Shown one piece after another: positions 31,972-41,097 of a DNA stretch of 64,000 nt. Each line of letters opens with the position of its first letter. Position 1 is the stretch's first letter. This DNA comes from Pseudoflavonifractor sp902362925 (GTDB taxonomy: Bacteria; Bacillota; Clostridia; Oscillospirales; Oscillospiraceae), in NCBI GenBank assembly GCA_902362925.1, contig CABIYL010000008.1. One strand, 5' to 3'. The position numbers and the translations under genes were made by a program. A model generated the notes under the pieces. The model saw only the letters and a list, made by a program, of their open reading frames with translations. It did no database searches and was not told the origin of the DNA.

Positions 31972-33137
31972 GGCTGCTCCTCCGGCTCGTAGCCCTTGAA
32001 GTTGCCCAGGATCCGCATGCCCGCCGCCAGCTGGCTCAGCTCGTGGAGTACGCCGTCCATACCGGGGGCGTCCAGGTCGCCGGTGAACTCCAGGAAGAAG
32101 AGGTACTCCCAGTTCCGGCCGGGGATGGGACGGGACTCAATCTTCAGCAGGTTCAGGTTCTGCACTGCAAAGATGGTGAGAATCTCGTGGAGGGAGCCGC
32201 TCTGGTGGGGCAGGGTGAAGAGGGCGCTGATCTTGTTGCGCTCACTCCGGTGCTCCGGCACCGTGGAGACCACCACAAAACGGGTGGTGTTGGTGTTGTT
32301 GTAGTTGACCTTCTCGGCCAGAATGTTCAGGCCGTAGATCTCCGCTGCCCGGCGGGAGCAGATGGCGGCGGCGGTGCGGTCGCCGGAGGCGGTCACCTCC
32401 TTGGCGGAGCCTGCGGTGTCCAGGGTAGGCACCCGCTTCCAGTCCCGGTGGGCGTCCAGGAAGCGCTCGCTCTGCATGAGCCCCTGCTCGTGGGAGTACA
32501 CCGTGCGGATGTCGCCCAGAGTCACGCCGGGCAGAGCCATGAGGCAGTGCTCCACCTTCACCTGCCACTCGCCCACGATGTAGTAGCGGTACTGGGCCAG
32601 CAGGTCGTACACCTGCCGAATAGAGCCTGTGGAGCTGTTCTCCACCGGCAGGACGGCGTAATCCGCCTCTCCCGCATCCAGGGCGGCAAACACGTCGGTG
32701 AACCAGGCCAGCCCCCTGCTGTTCACCTGGGGGCCGAAGAAGCCCACAGCGGCCTCCTCGCTGTAACATCCCGGCTCCCCCTGATAGACCACTCTGGGAT
32801 TGGCCACCGGCGTACGGGCACGGGACAGGTCGGAGACCCAGGCAGCGTAACCCGGGTCCTCGGTTCCCTCGTGGACCAGCCGCCGCTGCTGGCGGCGGGA
32901 GATGGCCATGATGGACGCGTACAGCTCGGCCACGTCGGCCTTGAGGGCAGCGTCCTCCACCATGGCGGTGCGGGCCTCCACCACCCGGCGTTCCCGGGCT
33001 GCATCCAGCACCGGCATCTGCCGCTCCAGCTTGTACTGCCCCACCTTGGCCGTGATATCCATCCGGCGGCGGAACAGCTCCACCAGTTCACGGTCTACGG
33101 CGTCGATCTGGTCTCGGTACTCCTCCAGCTGAGACAT
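31968..33137 (-). CDS. pheA: Bifunctional chorismate mutase / prephenate dehydratase
   Basis: A 389-residue P-protein: AroQ-type chorismate mutase (1-90, IDAVDRELVELFRRRMDI), prephenate dehydratase (about 115-290, VVYQGEPGCYSEEAAVGFFG, VENSSTGSIRQVYDLL, NTTRFVVV) and a C-terminal ACT domain (FTLPHQSGSLHEIL, LLKIESRPIPGRNWEY). It commits chorismate to phenylalanine; the ACT domain normally binds Phe for feedback inhibition. Its place inside the aro operon fits control by an aromatic-rich leader peptide. Confidence 0.95.
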   Translation of the reverse strand: MSQLEEYRDQIDAVDRELVELFRRRMDITAKVGQYKLERQMPVLDAARERRVVEARTAMVEDAALKADVAELYASIMAISRRQQRRLVHEGTEDPGYAAWVSDLSRARTPVANPRVVYQGEPGCYSEEAAVGFFGPQVNSRGLAWFTDVFAALDAGEADYAVLPVENSSTGSIRQVYDLLAQYRYYIVGEWQVKVEHCLMALPGVTLGDIRTVYSHEQGLMQSERFLDAHRDWKRVPTLDTAGSAKEVTASGDRTAAAICSRRAAEIYGLNILAEKVNYNNTNTTRFVVVSTVPEHRSERNKISALFTLPHQSGSLHEILTIFAVQNLNLLKIESRPIPGRNWEYLFFLEFTGDLDAPGMDGVLHELSQLAAGMRILGNFKGYEPEEQP

Positions 33138-33194
33138 AGAAAGGTCACTCCTGTTGTTGAAATGGGGAGCCGCGGGCCCCCGTGAATTGGCGCA

Positions 33195-34172
33195 TCAGAT
33201 GCTCAGCAGCTCGCAGGCCGCGAGAGCGGCGGCGGCTTCGATGACAGGCACCGCCCGGTGGACGATACAGGGGTCGTGCCGGCCCTCGATGACCAGCTTG
33301 GCGTCCCTGCCGGTGGACAGGTCCACCGTGTCCTGCTCCTGGGCAATGGAGGGGGTGGGCCGGATGGCCACCTCAAAAATGACCGGCATGCCGTTGGTGA
33401 TGCCGCCGTTGACGCCGCCGGTGTGGTTGGTGCGGGTGCGGACGGCGTCTCCGTCCATGTAGAAGGGGTCGTTGGCCTGGCTGCCCCGCATGGAGACAAA
33501 GCCGAAGCCAGCGCCGAAGGCCACCGCCTTCACCGCCGGGACGGCATACAGCTGCTGGGAGAAGATACCCTCCACATTGCGGCCGTAGTCCGGGGCGCCC
33601 AGGCCGGCGGGCAGGCCGTCCACCGTGCAGCGGATGGCGCCGCCCACGCTGTCCAGGTTTCCCTTGGCGGCCAGGACAATTTCCTCCACCTGCTCAGGGG
33701 TGGGATCAGCCACGCCGCCCACGTTGGAGATGACGGCAGACACGGTGATGCCCTTCTCCTTCAGAACCAGCTTGGCCAGGGCCCCGGCAAAGACCAGCGG
33801 TGCGGTGAGACGGCCGGAGAAGTGGCCGCCGCCCCGGTAATCGTTGCAGCCCTCATACCGGACATGGCCGGAATAGTCGGCGTGACCAGGCCGGGGCAGG
33901 TCCTTTAATTTCGCGTAGTCCTTGGAGCGGGTGTCCGTGTTTTCAATCACCGCGCACAGGGGGGTACCGGTGGTTTTGCCCTCAAAGACCCCCGAGAGGA
34001 TGTGGGGCTCGTCGGCCTCCCGCCGTGCGGTGGACATGGGGCTTTTGCCGGGGGCGCGGCGGGCCATCTCAGCGCGGATAAAGTCCATATCCACCACAAT
34101 GCCTGAAGGCACGTGCTCCAGCACCACGCCGATGGCGGGGCCGTGGGACTCGCCGAAGATAATATGCTTCAT
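33195..34172 (-). CDS. aroC: Chorismate synthase
   Basis: A 325-residue AroC with IIFGESHGPAIG, APGKSPMSTARREADEPHIL, RPGHADYSG, YRGGGHFSGRLTAPLV and NHTGGVNGGITNGMP, the reduced-FMN and EPSP-binding motifs. It is shorter than the usual 350-390 residues, with a trimmed N-terminus and compact C-terminus, but no active-site motif appears lost. It converts EPSP to chorismate. Confidence 0.95.
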   Translation of the reverse strand: MKHIIFGESHGPAIGVVLEHVPSGIVVDMDFIRAEMARRAPGKSPMSTARREADEPHILSGVFEGKTTGTPLCAVIENTDTRSKDYAKLKDLPRPGHADYSGHVRYEGCNDYRGGGHFSGRLTAPLVFAGALAKLVLKEKGITVSAVISNVGGVADPTPEQVEEIVLAAKGNLDSVGGAIRCTVDGLPAGLGAPDYGRNVEGIFSQQLYAVPAVKAVAFGAGFGFVSMRGSQANDPFYMDGDAVRTRTNHTGGVNGGITNGMPVIFEVAIRPTPSIAQEQDTVDLSTGRDAKLVIEGRHDPCIVHRAVPVIEAAAALAACELLSI

Positions 34173-34199
34173 AGAATCGCACTTCCTTTCGGTGGGGTA

Positions 34200-35480
34200 T
34201 CATTCGCTGAGGGCAATCTTTCCTCCCAGCCGGGCATACTCATCCCAGAAGCTGGGGTAGGACTTGCGCACGCACTCCGCACCGGTGATGGTGACAGGGG
34301 CGGCGCAGTTGGTGGCGGCGATGGCGGCCATCATGGCGATGCGGTGGTCATTATGGCCGGAGACGGTGACGCCGCCGGGCAGACTGTCCTTTCCGGTGAT
34401 GACCAGGTGGTCGGCGTGCTCCTCCACCTCCGCTCCCAGGGCGGTGAGGACCTCCGTCACAGTGGAGAGCCGGTCGCTCTCCTTGATGCGCAGCCGGGCG
34501 GCGTTGGCAATGGTAGTGTCACAGTCCGGCGTCAGGGCGGCCAGGGCAGCCAGAGGGGGCACCAGATCGGGACACTGGCTCACATCCAGTTCCAGCGTCC
34601 GCCGCTGACGGGGATGGGGCAGGACAACGCCGGCCTCCTGTACCAGCCTCTCCCCGCACAGAGCCGTATAGAAGGCCACAATCCGCATATCCCCCTGGCA
34701 GGAACAGGCGTTCAGTCCCTGAATATCCAACTCACAGCCAAGGCCGTGGGCAGCGTACCAGAAGGCGGCGTTGGACCAGTCGGCCTCCACGGTCATACCA
34801 GCGGGATGGCCGGTCTGGTTCCCGGGTACCCTGAAAATGCGGTCGCCGTCATACTCCACCGCCACGCCGAACGCTTTCAATGCCTCCATGGTCATGTAGA
34901 CATAGTCCGCGCTCTCCAGAGGGGTGGTGAGGTGGATTTCCGAGTCGCCGGGCAGCAGAGGCAGGGCGTAGAGCAGGCCGGTGACAAACTGGGAGGACAC
35001 ATTCCCCGGCAGGGTGTACACTCCGGGGGTGAGCTGTCCCTTGACGGTGAGGGTGCCGTCCTGCTGCTCATAGGAGATGCCCTTCTCCCGGAAGATATCA
35101 AAATAGGGCTCCTGGGGCCGCTCCATCAGGCGGCCGTGGCCGGTGAACACACCGCCGCCCCGGACAGCCAGAGCCACCGGGATGAGGAAACGAAGCGTAG
35201 AGCCGCTCTCCCCGCAGTCCAGCTCAGGCAGTTCTTCGCCGGAGGCCGTCTGACCTGCAAGACCGGTGACTGCCAGCCGGTCCCCCTCCTGCCGGACAGC
35301 GGCCCCCAGGGCCTCCAGACAGCGGACAGTGGCCTGGATATCCTGGGAGAAGGCCACGTTGGAGAGAGTGCTGGTGCCGTCGGCCAGAGCGGCAGCCAAA
35401 AGCAGCCGGTGGGCCTGGGATTTGGAGGGCGGCGGGGTAACCGCGCCGTGGAGCAGAGTGGGCGTTATGGTGACATTCAT
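34200..35480 (-). CDS. aroA: EPSP synthase (3-phosphoshikimate 1-carboxyvinyltransferase)
   Basis: A 426-residue AroA: PPSKSQAHRLLLAAAL, DCGESGSTLRFLIPVAL, GHGRLMERPQEP, EADWSNAAFWYAAHG and ESDRLSTVTEVL, ending with NDHRIAMMAAIAA. It joins PEP to shikimate 3-phosphate. LMERPQEP replaces the LRxRP segment of glyphosate-sensitive class I enzymes. The start overlaps the aroB stop by 4 bp. Confidence 0.95.
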   Translation of the reverse strand: MNVTITPTLLHGAVTPPPSKSQAHRLLLAAALADGTSTLSNVAFSQDIQATVRCLEALGAAVRQEGDRLAVTGLAGQTASGEELPELDCGESGSTLRFLIPVALAVRGGGVFTGHGRLMERPQEPYFDIFREKGISYEQQDGTLTVKGQLTPGVYTLPGNVSSQFVTGLLYALPLLPGDSEIHLTTPLESADYVYMTMEALKAFGVAVEYDGDRIFRVPGNQTGHPAGMTVEADWSNAAFWYAAHGLGCELDIQGLNACSCQGDMRIVAFYTALCGERLVQEAGVVLPHPRQRRTLELDVSQCPDLVPPLAALAALTPDCDTTIANAARLRIKESDRLSTVTEVLTALGAEVEEHADHLVITGKDSLPGGVTVSGHNDHRIAMMAAIAATNCAAPVTITGAECVRKSYPSFWDEYARLGGKIALSE

Positions 35481-36541
35481 TTCAGTTCCTCCAGCAGCTT
35501 GGCCTTGGGCATGGGGTGGGCCACAGCCCTGCCCGCCTCCTCCAGCAGGATGACCGAGATGGAATCCCCGGCCCCCTTCTTGTCCAGACCAATGGCTGCG
35601 GAGTAGTCGGCGTGGGTGCAGGGAATGGACACCGGCAGGCCGAAGCAGCCAAGCAGCACGCCGATGCGCTCGGGCAGACCAGCCGGGGTAATCCCCATGG
35701 CGACGCCCAGCTCCGCCGCCTTCACCATACCGGCGGCCACTGCCTGGCCGTGGGTCCAGGTCTGGTAGTGTCCCGCCAGCTCGTAGGCGTGGCCCAGGGT
35801 GTGGCCGAAGTTGAGTACCATCCGTGCGCCGGTGTCCCGCTCATCCTCTACCACAACAGAGCGTTTAATATCGCAGCAGGTATACAAAACATGTTCAATA
35901 TCCGCCATAATCTCCTGCCGGGACGGGTGCTGCTCCAGCCAGGAGAGGAAGGCTGCATCCCGGATACACCCGTACTTGATGACCTCGGCCATGCCGTCGG
36001 CAAAGGTCTTGTCGTCCAGGGTACCCAGCACCGCCGGGTCCATCAGCACCAGCTTGGGCTGCCAGAAGGCTCCGGCCAGGTTCTTGCCGTGCTGGAGGTC
36101 GATGGCCACCTTGCCGCCCACGGAGGAGTCCACCTGGGCCAGGAGGGTGGTGGGAATCTGGACAAAGTCCACGCCCCGGAGGATGGTGGCGGCGGCAAAG
36201 CCAGCCAGGTCCCCCACCACGCCGCCGCCCAGAGCCACCACGGCGTCAGTGCGGGTGAGGCCGAAGTCCATCATGCACTCCCACAGCCGGGAGAGCTGCT
36301 CCACACACTTGGAGGCCTCCCCGGCGGGAATCTCGCAGATGGCGGTCTCAAATCCGGCGTTCTCCAGAGCGGGGATAATCCGGTTCAGGTACAGGGGGCC
36401 CACGGTGGAGTCAGTCACCACAAAGAGGCGGCTGGCCTTGGGCAGAGCTGCCCGGCACAGCTCCCCCGCCCGGGAGAGAAGCCCCCGCTCCATAAGAATG
36501 TCATAGGAGCGGCCGGGCAGATTCACGTTCAGCGTTTTCAT
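35477..36541 (-). CDS. aroB: 3-dehydroquinate synthase
   Basis: A 354-residue AroB: NAD-binding VVALGGGVVGDLAGFAAATI, FVQIPTTLLAQVDSSVGGKVAID, NLAGAFWQPKLVLMDP and the metal ligands around RMVLNFGHTLGHAYE and HGQAVAAGM. It cyclises DAHP to 3-dehydroquinate. It overlaps aroF and aroA by 4 bp each. Confidence 0.95.
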   Translation of the reverse strand: MKTLNVNLPGRSYDILMERGLLSRAGELCRAALPKASRLFVVTDSTVGPLYLNRIIPALENAGFETAICEIPAGEASKCVEQLSRLWECMMDFGLTRTDAVVALGGGVVGDLAGFAAATILRGVDFVQIPTTLLAQVDSSVGGKVAIDLQHGKNLAGAFWQPKLVLMDPAVLGTLDDKTFADGMAEVIKYGCIRDAAFLSWLEQHPSRQEIMADIEHVLYTCCDIKRSVVVEDERDTGARMVLNFGHTLGHAYELAGHYQTWTHGQAVAAGMVKAAELGVAMGITPAGLPERIGVLLGCFGLPVSIPCTHADYSAAIGLDKKGAGDSISVILLEEAGRAVAHPMPKAKLLEELK

Positions 36542-37554
36542 ACCAGCGTCTTCCCCATCATGTTCACGAGAGCGCCCACCTTGCCCATGAGGTCATCAAA
36601 CTTCTTGGGGGTGAGGGACTGCTGGCCGTCGCACTTGGCGTGGGCGGGGTCGTTGTGGACCTCGATGATGAGGCCATCGGCTCCGGCGGCCACCGCCGCC
36701 ATGGCCAGGGGCTCCACCATCCAGTACATACCTGCGGCGTGGGAGGGGTCCACGATGACGGGCAGGTGGCTCATCTGCTTGATGGCGGGGATGGCGGACA
36801 CGTCCAGGGTGTTGCGGGTGTAGGTCTCAAAGGTGCGGATGCCCCGCTCACAGAGGATGACGTTCTCATTGCCGCCGGCCATGATGTACTCAGCGGACAT
36901 GATCCACTCCTCGTAGCTGTTGGACAGGCCGCGCTTCAGGAGGACGGGCTTGGACATCTTGCCCACCTCCTTGAGCAGCTCGAAGTTCTGCATGTTCCGG
37001 GCGCCGATCTGGACTACGTCCACCTTCTCCTCGAAGAGCTCCACGTACCGGGGCGCCATGATCTCGGAGACAATGGGCAGGCCGGTGGCCTGTCTGGCCT
37101 CCACCAGCAGGTCCAGGCCGGGGGTGCCCATGCCCTGGAAGGCGTAAGGGGAGGTACGGGGCTTGAAGGCGCCGCCCCGGAGCATGGATGCGCCGGAGGC
37201 CTTCACAGCCTGGGCCACCTCCACAATCTGCTCCTCGCTCTCCACAGAGCAGGGGCCTGCGATGACGCCGAAACTGCCGCCGCCAATTTTGGCATTGCCC
37301 ACGGTGACCACCGTATCCTCGGGGTGGAACTTGCGGTTGGCCTTCTTGTAGGGCTCCTGGACACGCATGACACGCTCCACATTGGGGTTGATGGAGATCT
37401 TGTCCATATCCACGGCGGTGGTGTCACCCACCAGGCCCAGAATGGTGCAGCCCACGCCGTTGGTGATGCCCACGCCCAGGCCCTGGGCCTCAAAGCTGGC
37501 AGCCAGGGCGTCAATATCCTCTTTCCGCGTACCGGGCTTCATAATGACAACCAT
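36538..37554 (-). CDS. aroF: 3-deoxy-7-phosphoheptulonate (DAHP) synthase
   Basis: A 338-residue type I-beta enzyme with an N-terminal ferredoxin-like/ACT-type regulatory domain (about 1-70) and a catalytic barrel starting GVIAGPCSVES, with LRGGAFKPRTSPYAFQG, LLKRGLSNSYEEW and VDPSHAAGM. It is the entry step of the shikimate pathway and the first structural gene of the operon. ATG at 37554 is preferred over the in-frame TTG two codons upstream. Transcription must pass the terminator at 37581-37621. Confidence 0.95.
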   Translation of the reverse strand: MVVIMKPGTRKEDIDALAASFEAQGLGVGITNGVGCTILGLVGDTTAVDMDKISINPNVERVMRVQEPYKKANRKFHPEDTVVTVGNAKIGGGSFGVIAGPCSVESEEQIVEVAQAVKASGASMLRGGAFKPRTSPYAFQGMGTPGLDLLVEARQATGLPIVSEIMAPRYVELFEEKVDVVQIGARNMQNFELLKEVGKMSKPVLLKRGLSNSYEEWIMSAEYIMAGGNENVILCERGIRTFETYTRNTLDVSAIPAIKQMSHLPVIVDPSHAAGMYWMVEPLAMAAVAAGADGLIIEVHNDPAHAKCDGQQSLTPKKFDDLMGKVGALVNMMGKTLV

Positions 37555-37580
37555 ATTCAAACATCCTTTCTTTGCAGCGC

Positions 37581-37621
37581 AAAATAGAAAGGGAGCACAT
37601 TGATGAAATCAATGTGCTCCC
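37581..37621 (-). terminator. Attenuator terminator in the aro operon leader
   Basis: On the complement a 14-bp stem (GGGAGCACATTGAT with ATCAATGTGCTCCC, TTC loop) is followed by TTTCTATTTT. It lies between the leader peptide and aroF. A second small hairpin, TCCGGA-TTG-TCCGGA (37648-37662), lies between leader stop and terminator and may belong to the alternative fold. Confidence 0.85.
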
Positions 37622-37686
37622 CGTAATGGATACGAAGATACGCACGATCCGGACAATCCGGACCTGCGCCATTCATTTCATCCCTC

Positions 37687-37779
37687 TTATTTACCCAACG
37701 CAAAATAGCCGGTGCTCATAAATCGAGCCCAGCCGTAGGTAAAGAAGAAAGATGCAGTTGTGAGGGCAGATCGGTTCAT
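37687..37779 (-). CDS. Aromatic-rich leader peptide of the aro operon
   Basis: A 30-residue frame with GTGAGG upstream of its ATG. Its middle reads S-F-F-F-T-Y-G-W-A-R-F and later T-G-Y-F-A: five Phe, two Tyr and one Trp. It lies just after the promoter and 66 nt before the terminator. This is the classic plan of ribosome-mediated attenuation: stalling when charged tRNA-Phe, Tyr or Trp is scarce would disfavour the terminator and allow aroF-aroE expression. Confidence 0.8.
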   Translation of the reverse strand: MNRSALTTASFFFTYGWARFMSTGYFALGK

Positions 37780-37808
37780 GGAATACCTCACATTTTATGG
37801 ATGGGGCT

Positions 37809-37837
37809 ATTATAAACCTGTTATCCGGGAATTGCAA
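37809..37837 (-). promoter_or_regulatory. Promoter of the aro operon
   Basis: On the complement TTGCAA (37837-37832) and TATAAT (37814-37809) have a 17-bp spacer. The predicted start is about 25 nt before the leader peptide ATG. Confidence 0.8.
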
Positions 37838-37956
37838 CCGGAAATTTTCAGACGGGCCGCTCCGGGCGGCGGGGATAGCGCTGTCAACTTATCTCTTTCC
37901 TGATATGTTACACTCCTTGCATAGCTTCCCTTACAGATCAATCGGGTGATGATAAC

Positions 37957-37984
37957 TTGCTTTTCGATCATGGCCTGCTATAAT
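37957..37984 (+). promoter_or_regulatory. Promoter of the small membrane-protein gene
   Basis: TTGCTT (37957-37962) and TATAAT (37979-37984) with a 16-bp spacer, directed to the frame starting at 38041. Confidence 0.55.
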
Positions 37985-38040
37985 AAAATCAACATAAAGT
38001 TAAAAGAAATTGGAATCGGAATTTGCGGGGAGGGATATAT

Positions 38041-38337
38041 TTGGACAAGTTTTGCGATGCATTGGACAATTTCTTTTGCTTTGTTCGCAGGCACTATGGT
38101 GCGTTTTATTGGATATCTTGGGCATATATTATTACGCTGTGTGTCTTGCAAACCGTATTTGACTTTGCCGACACGATTACCGCTGTGGCCATAATACCTA
38201 TAAATCTTCTGACATGGCCGGTCTTTTTAGAGACACGAAAGCTAAAGGATCTTCCTTTCCTGGTGGAAAGAAGCATTTGGGGACTACTCGTAATGTCTAC
38301 CTTGCTCCCATTGTGCATCCTTTTTGATATTTTATGA
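38041..38337 (+). CDS. Small membrane protein of unknown function
   Basis: TTG at 38041 follows GGGAGGG by 6-7 nt and encodes 98 residues. Two hydrophobic helices are evident (FYWISWAYIITLCVL, then TAVAIIPINLLTWPVFL), and a third possible one at the end (SIWGLLVMSTLLPLCILF). I do not recognise it. It is the only rightward gene between the aro and ribosomal operons, and its AT-rich composition differs from both. Confidence 0.55.
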   Translation: MDKFCDALDNFFCFVRRHYGAFYWISWAYIITLCVLQTVFDFADTITAVAIIPINLLTWPVFLETRKLKDLPFLVERSIWGLLVMSTLLPLCILFDIL

Positions 38338-38450
38338 CGGAAAGTCATGGGGGGACATGTCACGATTTTGGATGAACCTTCATGCGTCAGGAGCGTACCA
38401 CGAAAACAGACACAGCAATAGGCTCCCCGGCATAGACGTGGGTTTTCAGA

Positions 38451-38494
38451 CTGCAAAAAGAACCGCCCGCTGCTCCCTATGGAGCAGCGGGCGG
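38451..38494 (-). terminator. Terminator of the ribosomal protein operon
   Basis: On the complement a 14-bp perfect stem (CCGCCCGCTGCTCC with its complement, 4-nt loop) is followed by TTCTTTTTG. It lies 18 bp after the rplQ stop. Confidence 0.88.
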
Positions 38495-38511
38495 TATACT
38501 TTCCTTTATGC

Positions 38512-38853
38512 TCAGACGAGCTGGACAATGGCCATCTCGGCGGCGTCGCCGCGACGGGGCCCGATCTTGACCACGCGGGTGTAGCCACCCTCGCGGCCCT
38601 GATACTTCAGGTTGAGCTCGGAGAAGAGCTTCTTGGCCACGTCCTCCTTGGTGATAAAGGACAGCGCCTGACGGTAGGAAGCCAGGTCGTTCTTCTTGGC
38701 CAGGGTGATCATCTTCTCAGCCAGAGGAGCAACCTCCTTGGCGCGGGGCAGGGTGGTCTTAATCTGGCCGTTCTCCAGCAGGTAGGTCACCATGGCACGA
38801 AGCATGGCCTTACGCTGGTCGCTGCGGCGGCCCAGTCTACGATATCCGGACAT
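38512..38853 (-). CDS. rplQ: Ribosomal protein L17 (bL17)
   Basis: A 113-residue L17: SGYRRLGRRSDQRKAMLRAM and TTLPRAKEVAPLAEKMI are family hallmarks. It lies near the exit tunnel of the large subunit. ATG at 38853 gives the conserved M-S-G-Y-R start. It is the last gene of the operon, after a 168-bp spacer from rpoA that is longer than the others. Confidence 0.95.
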   Translation of the reverse strand: MSGYRRLGRRSDQRKAMLRAMVTYLLENGQIKTTLPRAKEVAPLAEKMITLAKKNDLASYRQALSFITKEDVAKKLFSELNLKYQGREGGYTRVVKIGPRRGDAAEMAIVQLV

Positions 38854-39021
38854 GAAAAACACTCCTATTCGATTTCACGTACGCAGACGCAAAATTCCTT
38901 TTAAATTCGTCCTGAAGAAGGCATTGCCTTCTCTGGAAAGCGCGCGGAGCGCCCAGGCGGAGCCTGGAGCCGCGAGGGAACGTTACTTGCCCGCGGCCGC
39001 CCTCCGGTATGTGGGGAAAAC

Positions 39022-39969
39022 TCAGTTGTCGTCGCTGGCCAGGCTCAGGCCCATCATGGCCAGCTTGTTGACGACCTCTTCCAGGGACTTGCGGCCCAGG
39101 TTGCGGACCTTCATCATCTCGTCCTCGGTCTTGGAAATCAGATCCTCGACGGTGTTGATGTTGGCGCGCTTGAGGCAGTTGAAGGAACGGACGGACAGGT
39201 CCAGCTCCTCGATGGTCATCTCCAGCACCTTGTCCCGCTGCGCCTCGGCCTTCTCCACCACCGTGGACTTGTTGCCCATGGTCTCGGACAGGTCGGTGAA
39301 CAGGACGAAGTGGTCGCAGAGAATGCGGGCACCCAGACTCACAGCGTCTCTGGCGGTGATGGTACCGTTGGTCCACACCTCCAAGGTCAGCTTGTCGAAG
39401 TCAGTCTGATCGCCCACGCGGGTGGGCTCCACGGTGTAGTTGACCTTGCGCACGGGGGTGTACACAGAGTCCACCGGGATAACGCCGATGATGTTCTGGG
39501 CCGGCTTGTTCCGGTCGGCGGGCACATAGCCCCGGCCGTGGGACAGGGTCAGCTCCATGTTCAGGGAGGCGTCGGGACCCAGGGTGGCAATGTGAAGGTC
39601 GGGATTCAGGACCTCCACCTCGCCGTCGGCCTTGATGTCACCGGCGGTGACCTCGCACTCGCCGCTGGCCTCGATATAGACCGTCTTGACGCCCTCGCAG
39701 TGGAGCTTCGCGATGATGCTCTTCACGTTGAGGACGATCTCCGTCACATCCTCCTTCACGCCGGGGATGCTGCAGAACTCATGCTGCACACCGGCGATCT
39801 TGATGGAAGTGACTGCCGTACCGGGCAGAGAAGAGAGAAGAATGCGGCGCAGGGAATTGCCCAGAGTCGTGCCGTAACCACGCTCCAGAGGCTCGACCAC
39901 GTACTTGCCATAGGAGCCGTCGCCGGGGTTCTCCACACATTCGATGCGCGGCTTCTCGATTTCTACCAT
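39022..39969 (-). CDS. rpoA: RNA polymerase alpha subunit
   Basis: A 315-residue alpha subunit: N-terminal dimerisation/assembly domain (RGYGTTLGNSLRRILLSSLP) and C-terminal DNA-binding domain (LDLSVRSFNCLKRANINTVE, KVRNLGRKSLEEV) joined by a flexible linker. It nucleates core polymerase assembly. Gene order rpsD-rpoA-rplQ is standard for Firmicutes. Confidence 0.97.
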   Translation of the reverse strand: MVEIEKPRIECVENPGDGSYGKYVVEPLERGYGTTLGNSLRRILLSSLPGTAVTSIKIAGVQHEFCSIPGVKEDVTEIVLNVKSIIAKLHCEGVKTVYIEASGECEVTAGDIKADGEVEVLNPDLHIATLGPDASLNMELTLSHGRGYVPADRNKPAQNIIGVIPVDSVYTPVRKVNYTVEPTRVGDQTDFDKLTLEVWTNGTITARDAVSLGARILCDHFVLFTDLSETMGNKSTVVEKAEAQRDKVLEMTIEELDLSVRSFNCLKRANINTVEDLISKTEDEMMKVRNLGRKSLEEVVNKLAMMGLSLASDDN

Positions 39970-40054
39970 GTGTTACCCTCCTTTTCGCAGCGGCGGGCCG
40001 GGCAGCCCGCCGCCTGGTTTTACAGCTCACCAATAATCGAGGGTACGCGCTCTC

Positions 40055-40657
40055 TTACTTGGAGTACAGCTCGACGATCAGGTGCTCCTCAACAGGCAGA
40101 TCCACGTCCTCGCGGACGGGCAGCTTGGTGACAGTACCCTTCAGGGTGTTCTTCTCGCGCTCCAGCCACTGGGGCAGCAGCACGTTGGGGGCGTCCTCGC
40201 CGGTCAGCTTCTTGAACTTGGCGGAAGAGCGGCTGCTCTCCTTGACCTCGATGACGTCGCCCGCCTTCACCAGGTAGGAGGGGATGTCCACGCGCTGGCC
40301 GTTGACGGTGAAGTGACCGTGGTTGACCAGCTGACGGGCCTCACGACGGGTGTTGGCGAAGCCGAGACGGTACACGGCGTTGTCCAGACGGCGCTCCACC
40401 AGGACCAGCAGGTTGTCGCCGGTCTTGCCGGGCATACGGGCGGCCTTCTCATAGTAGGAGCGGAACTGCTTCTCCATGATGCCGTAGACGAACTTGACCT
40501 TCTGCTTCTCAGACAGCTGAAGGGCATACTCGCTCTTCTTCTTTCTCATCTGGCCGCCGGGATTGCGGTTGCTCTCCTTCTTGGCGTAGCCCATAGCGGC
40601 AGGAGAAATGCCCAGCGCACGGCAGCGCTTGGCGATAGGCTGCATATTCTTTGCCAT
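40055..40657 (-). CDS. rpsD: Ribosomal protein S4 (uS4)
   Basis: A 200-residue S4 with the S4 RNA-binding domain (RLDNAVYRLGFANTRREARQ, LVNHGHFTVNGQRVDIPSYL). It nucleates 30S assembly on 16S rRNA and in many bacteria represses its operon. It lacks the N-terminal zinc-binding cysteine cluster found in some S4 forms. Confidence 0.97.
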   Translation of the reverse strand: MAKNMQPIAKRCRALGISPAAMGYAKKESNRNPGGQMRKKKSEYALQLSEKQKVKFVYGIMEKQFRSYYEKAARMPGKTGDNLLVLVERRLDNAVYRLGFANTRREARQLVNHGHFTVNGQRVDIPSYLVKAGDVIEVKESSRSSAKFKKLTGEDAPNVLLPQWLEREKNTLKGTVTKLPVREDVDLPVEEHLIVELYSK

Positions 40658-40675
40658 TGATTCTTCCTCCTTCTA

Positions 40676-41083
40676 TTACACGCGACGACGCTTGGGCGGA
40701 CGGCAGCCGTTGTGGGGGATGGGGGTCACGTCCTTGATCAGGGTGACTTCCAGACCCACGGCCTGCAGGGCGCGGATAGCAGCCTCACGGCCGGCGCCGG
40801 GGCCCTTCACGTAGACCTCGACGGTCTTCAGGCCGTGCTCCATGGCAGCCTTAGCGGCGGTCTCAGCGGCGGTCTGGGCGGCGAAGGGGGTGGACTTACG
40901 GGAACCGCGGAAGCCCAGGCCGCCGGAGGAGGCCCAGGACAGGGCGTTGCCGCCCATGTCGGTCACGGTAACCATGGTGTTGTTGAAGGAGGAGCGGATG
41001 TGCACCTGGCCCTTCTCAACGTTCTTACGCTCGCGGCGCTTACGCACCACTTTCTTGCCCTTGGTATTAGCAGCAGTAGCCAT
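40676..41083 (-). CDS. rpsK: Ribosomal protein S11 (uS11)
   Basis: A 135-residue S11: GQVHIRSSFNNTMVTVTD, SWASSGGLGFRGSRKSTPFA and DVTPIPHNGCRPPKRRRV. It forms part of the 30S platform. An AAGGAGGGA site precedes the ATG. Confidence 0.97.
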   Translation of the reverse strand: MATAANTKGKKVVRKRRERKNVEKGQVHIRSSFNNTMVTVTDMGGNALSWASSGGLGFRGSRKSTPFAAQTAAETAAKAAMEHGLKTVEVYVKGPGAGREAAIRALQAVGLEVTLIKDVTPIPHNGCRPPKRRRV

Positions 41084-41097
41084 GTGTATCTCCCTCC

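Noticed and set aside
37555..37840. T-box riboswitch upstream of aroF
   Set aside because: No T-box specifier loop or antiterminator sequence was seen, while a leader peptide and terminator explain the region.
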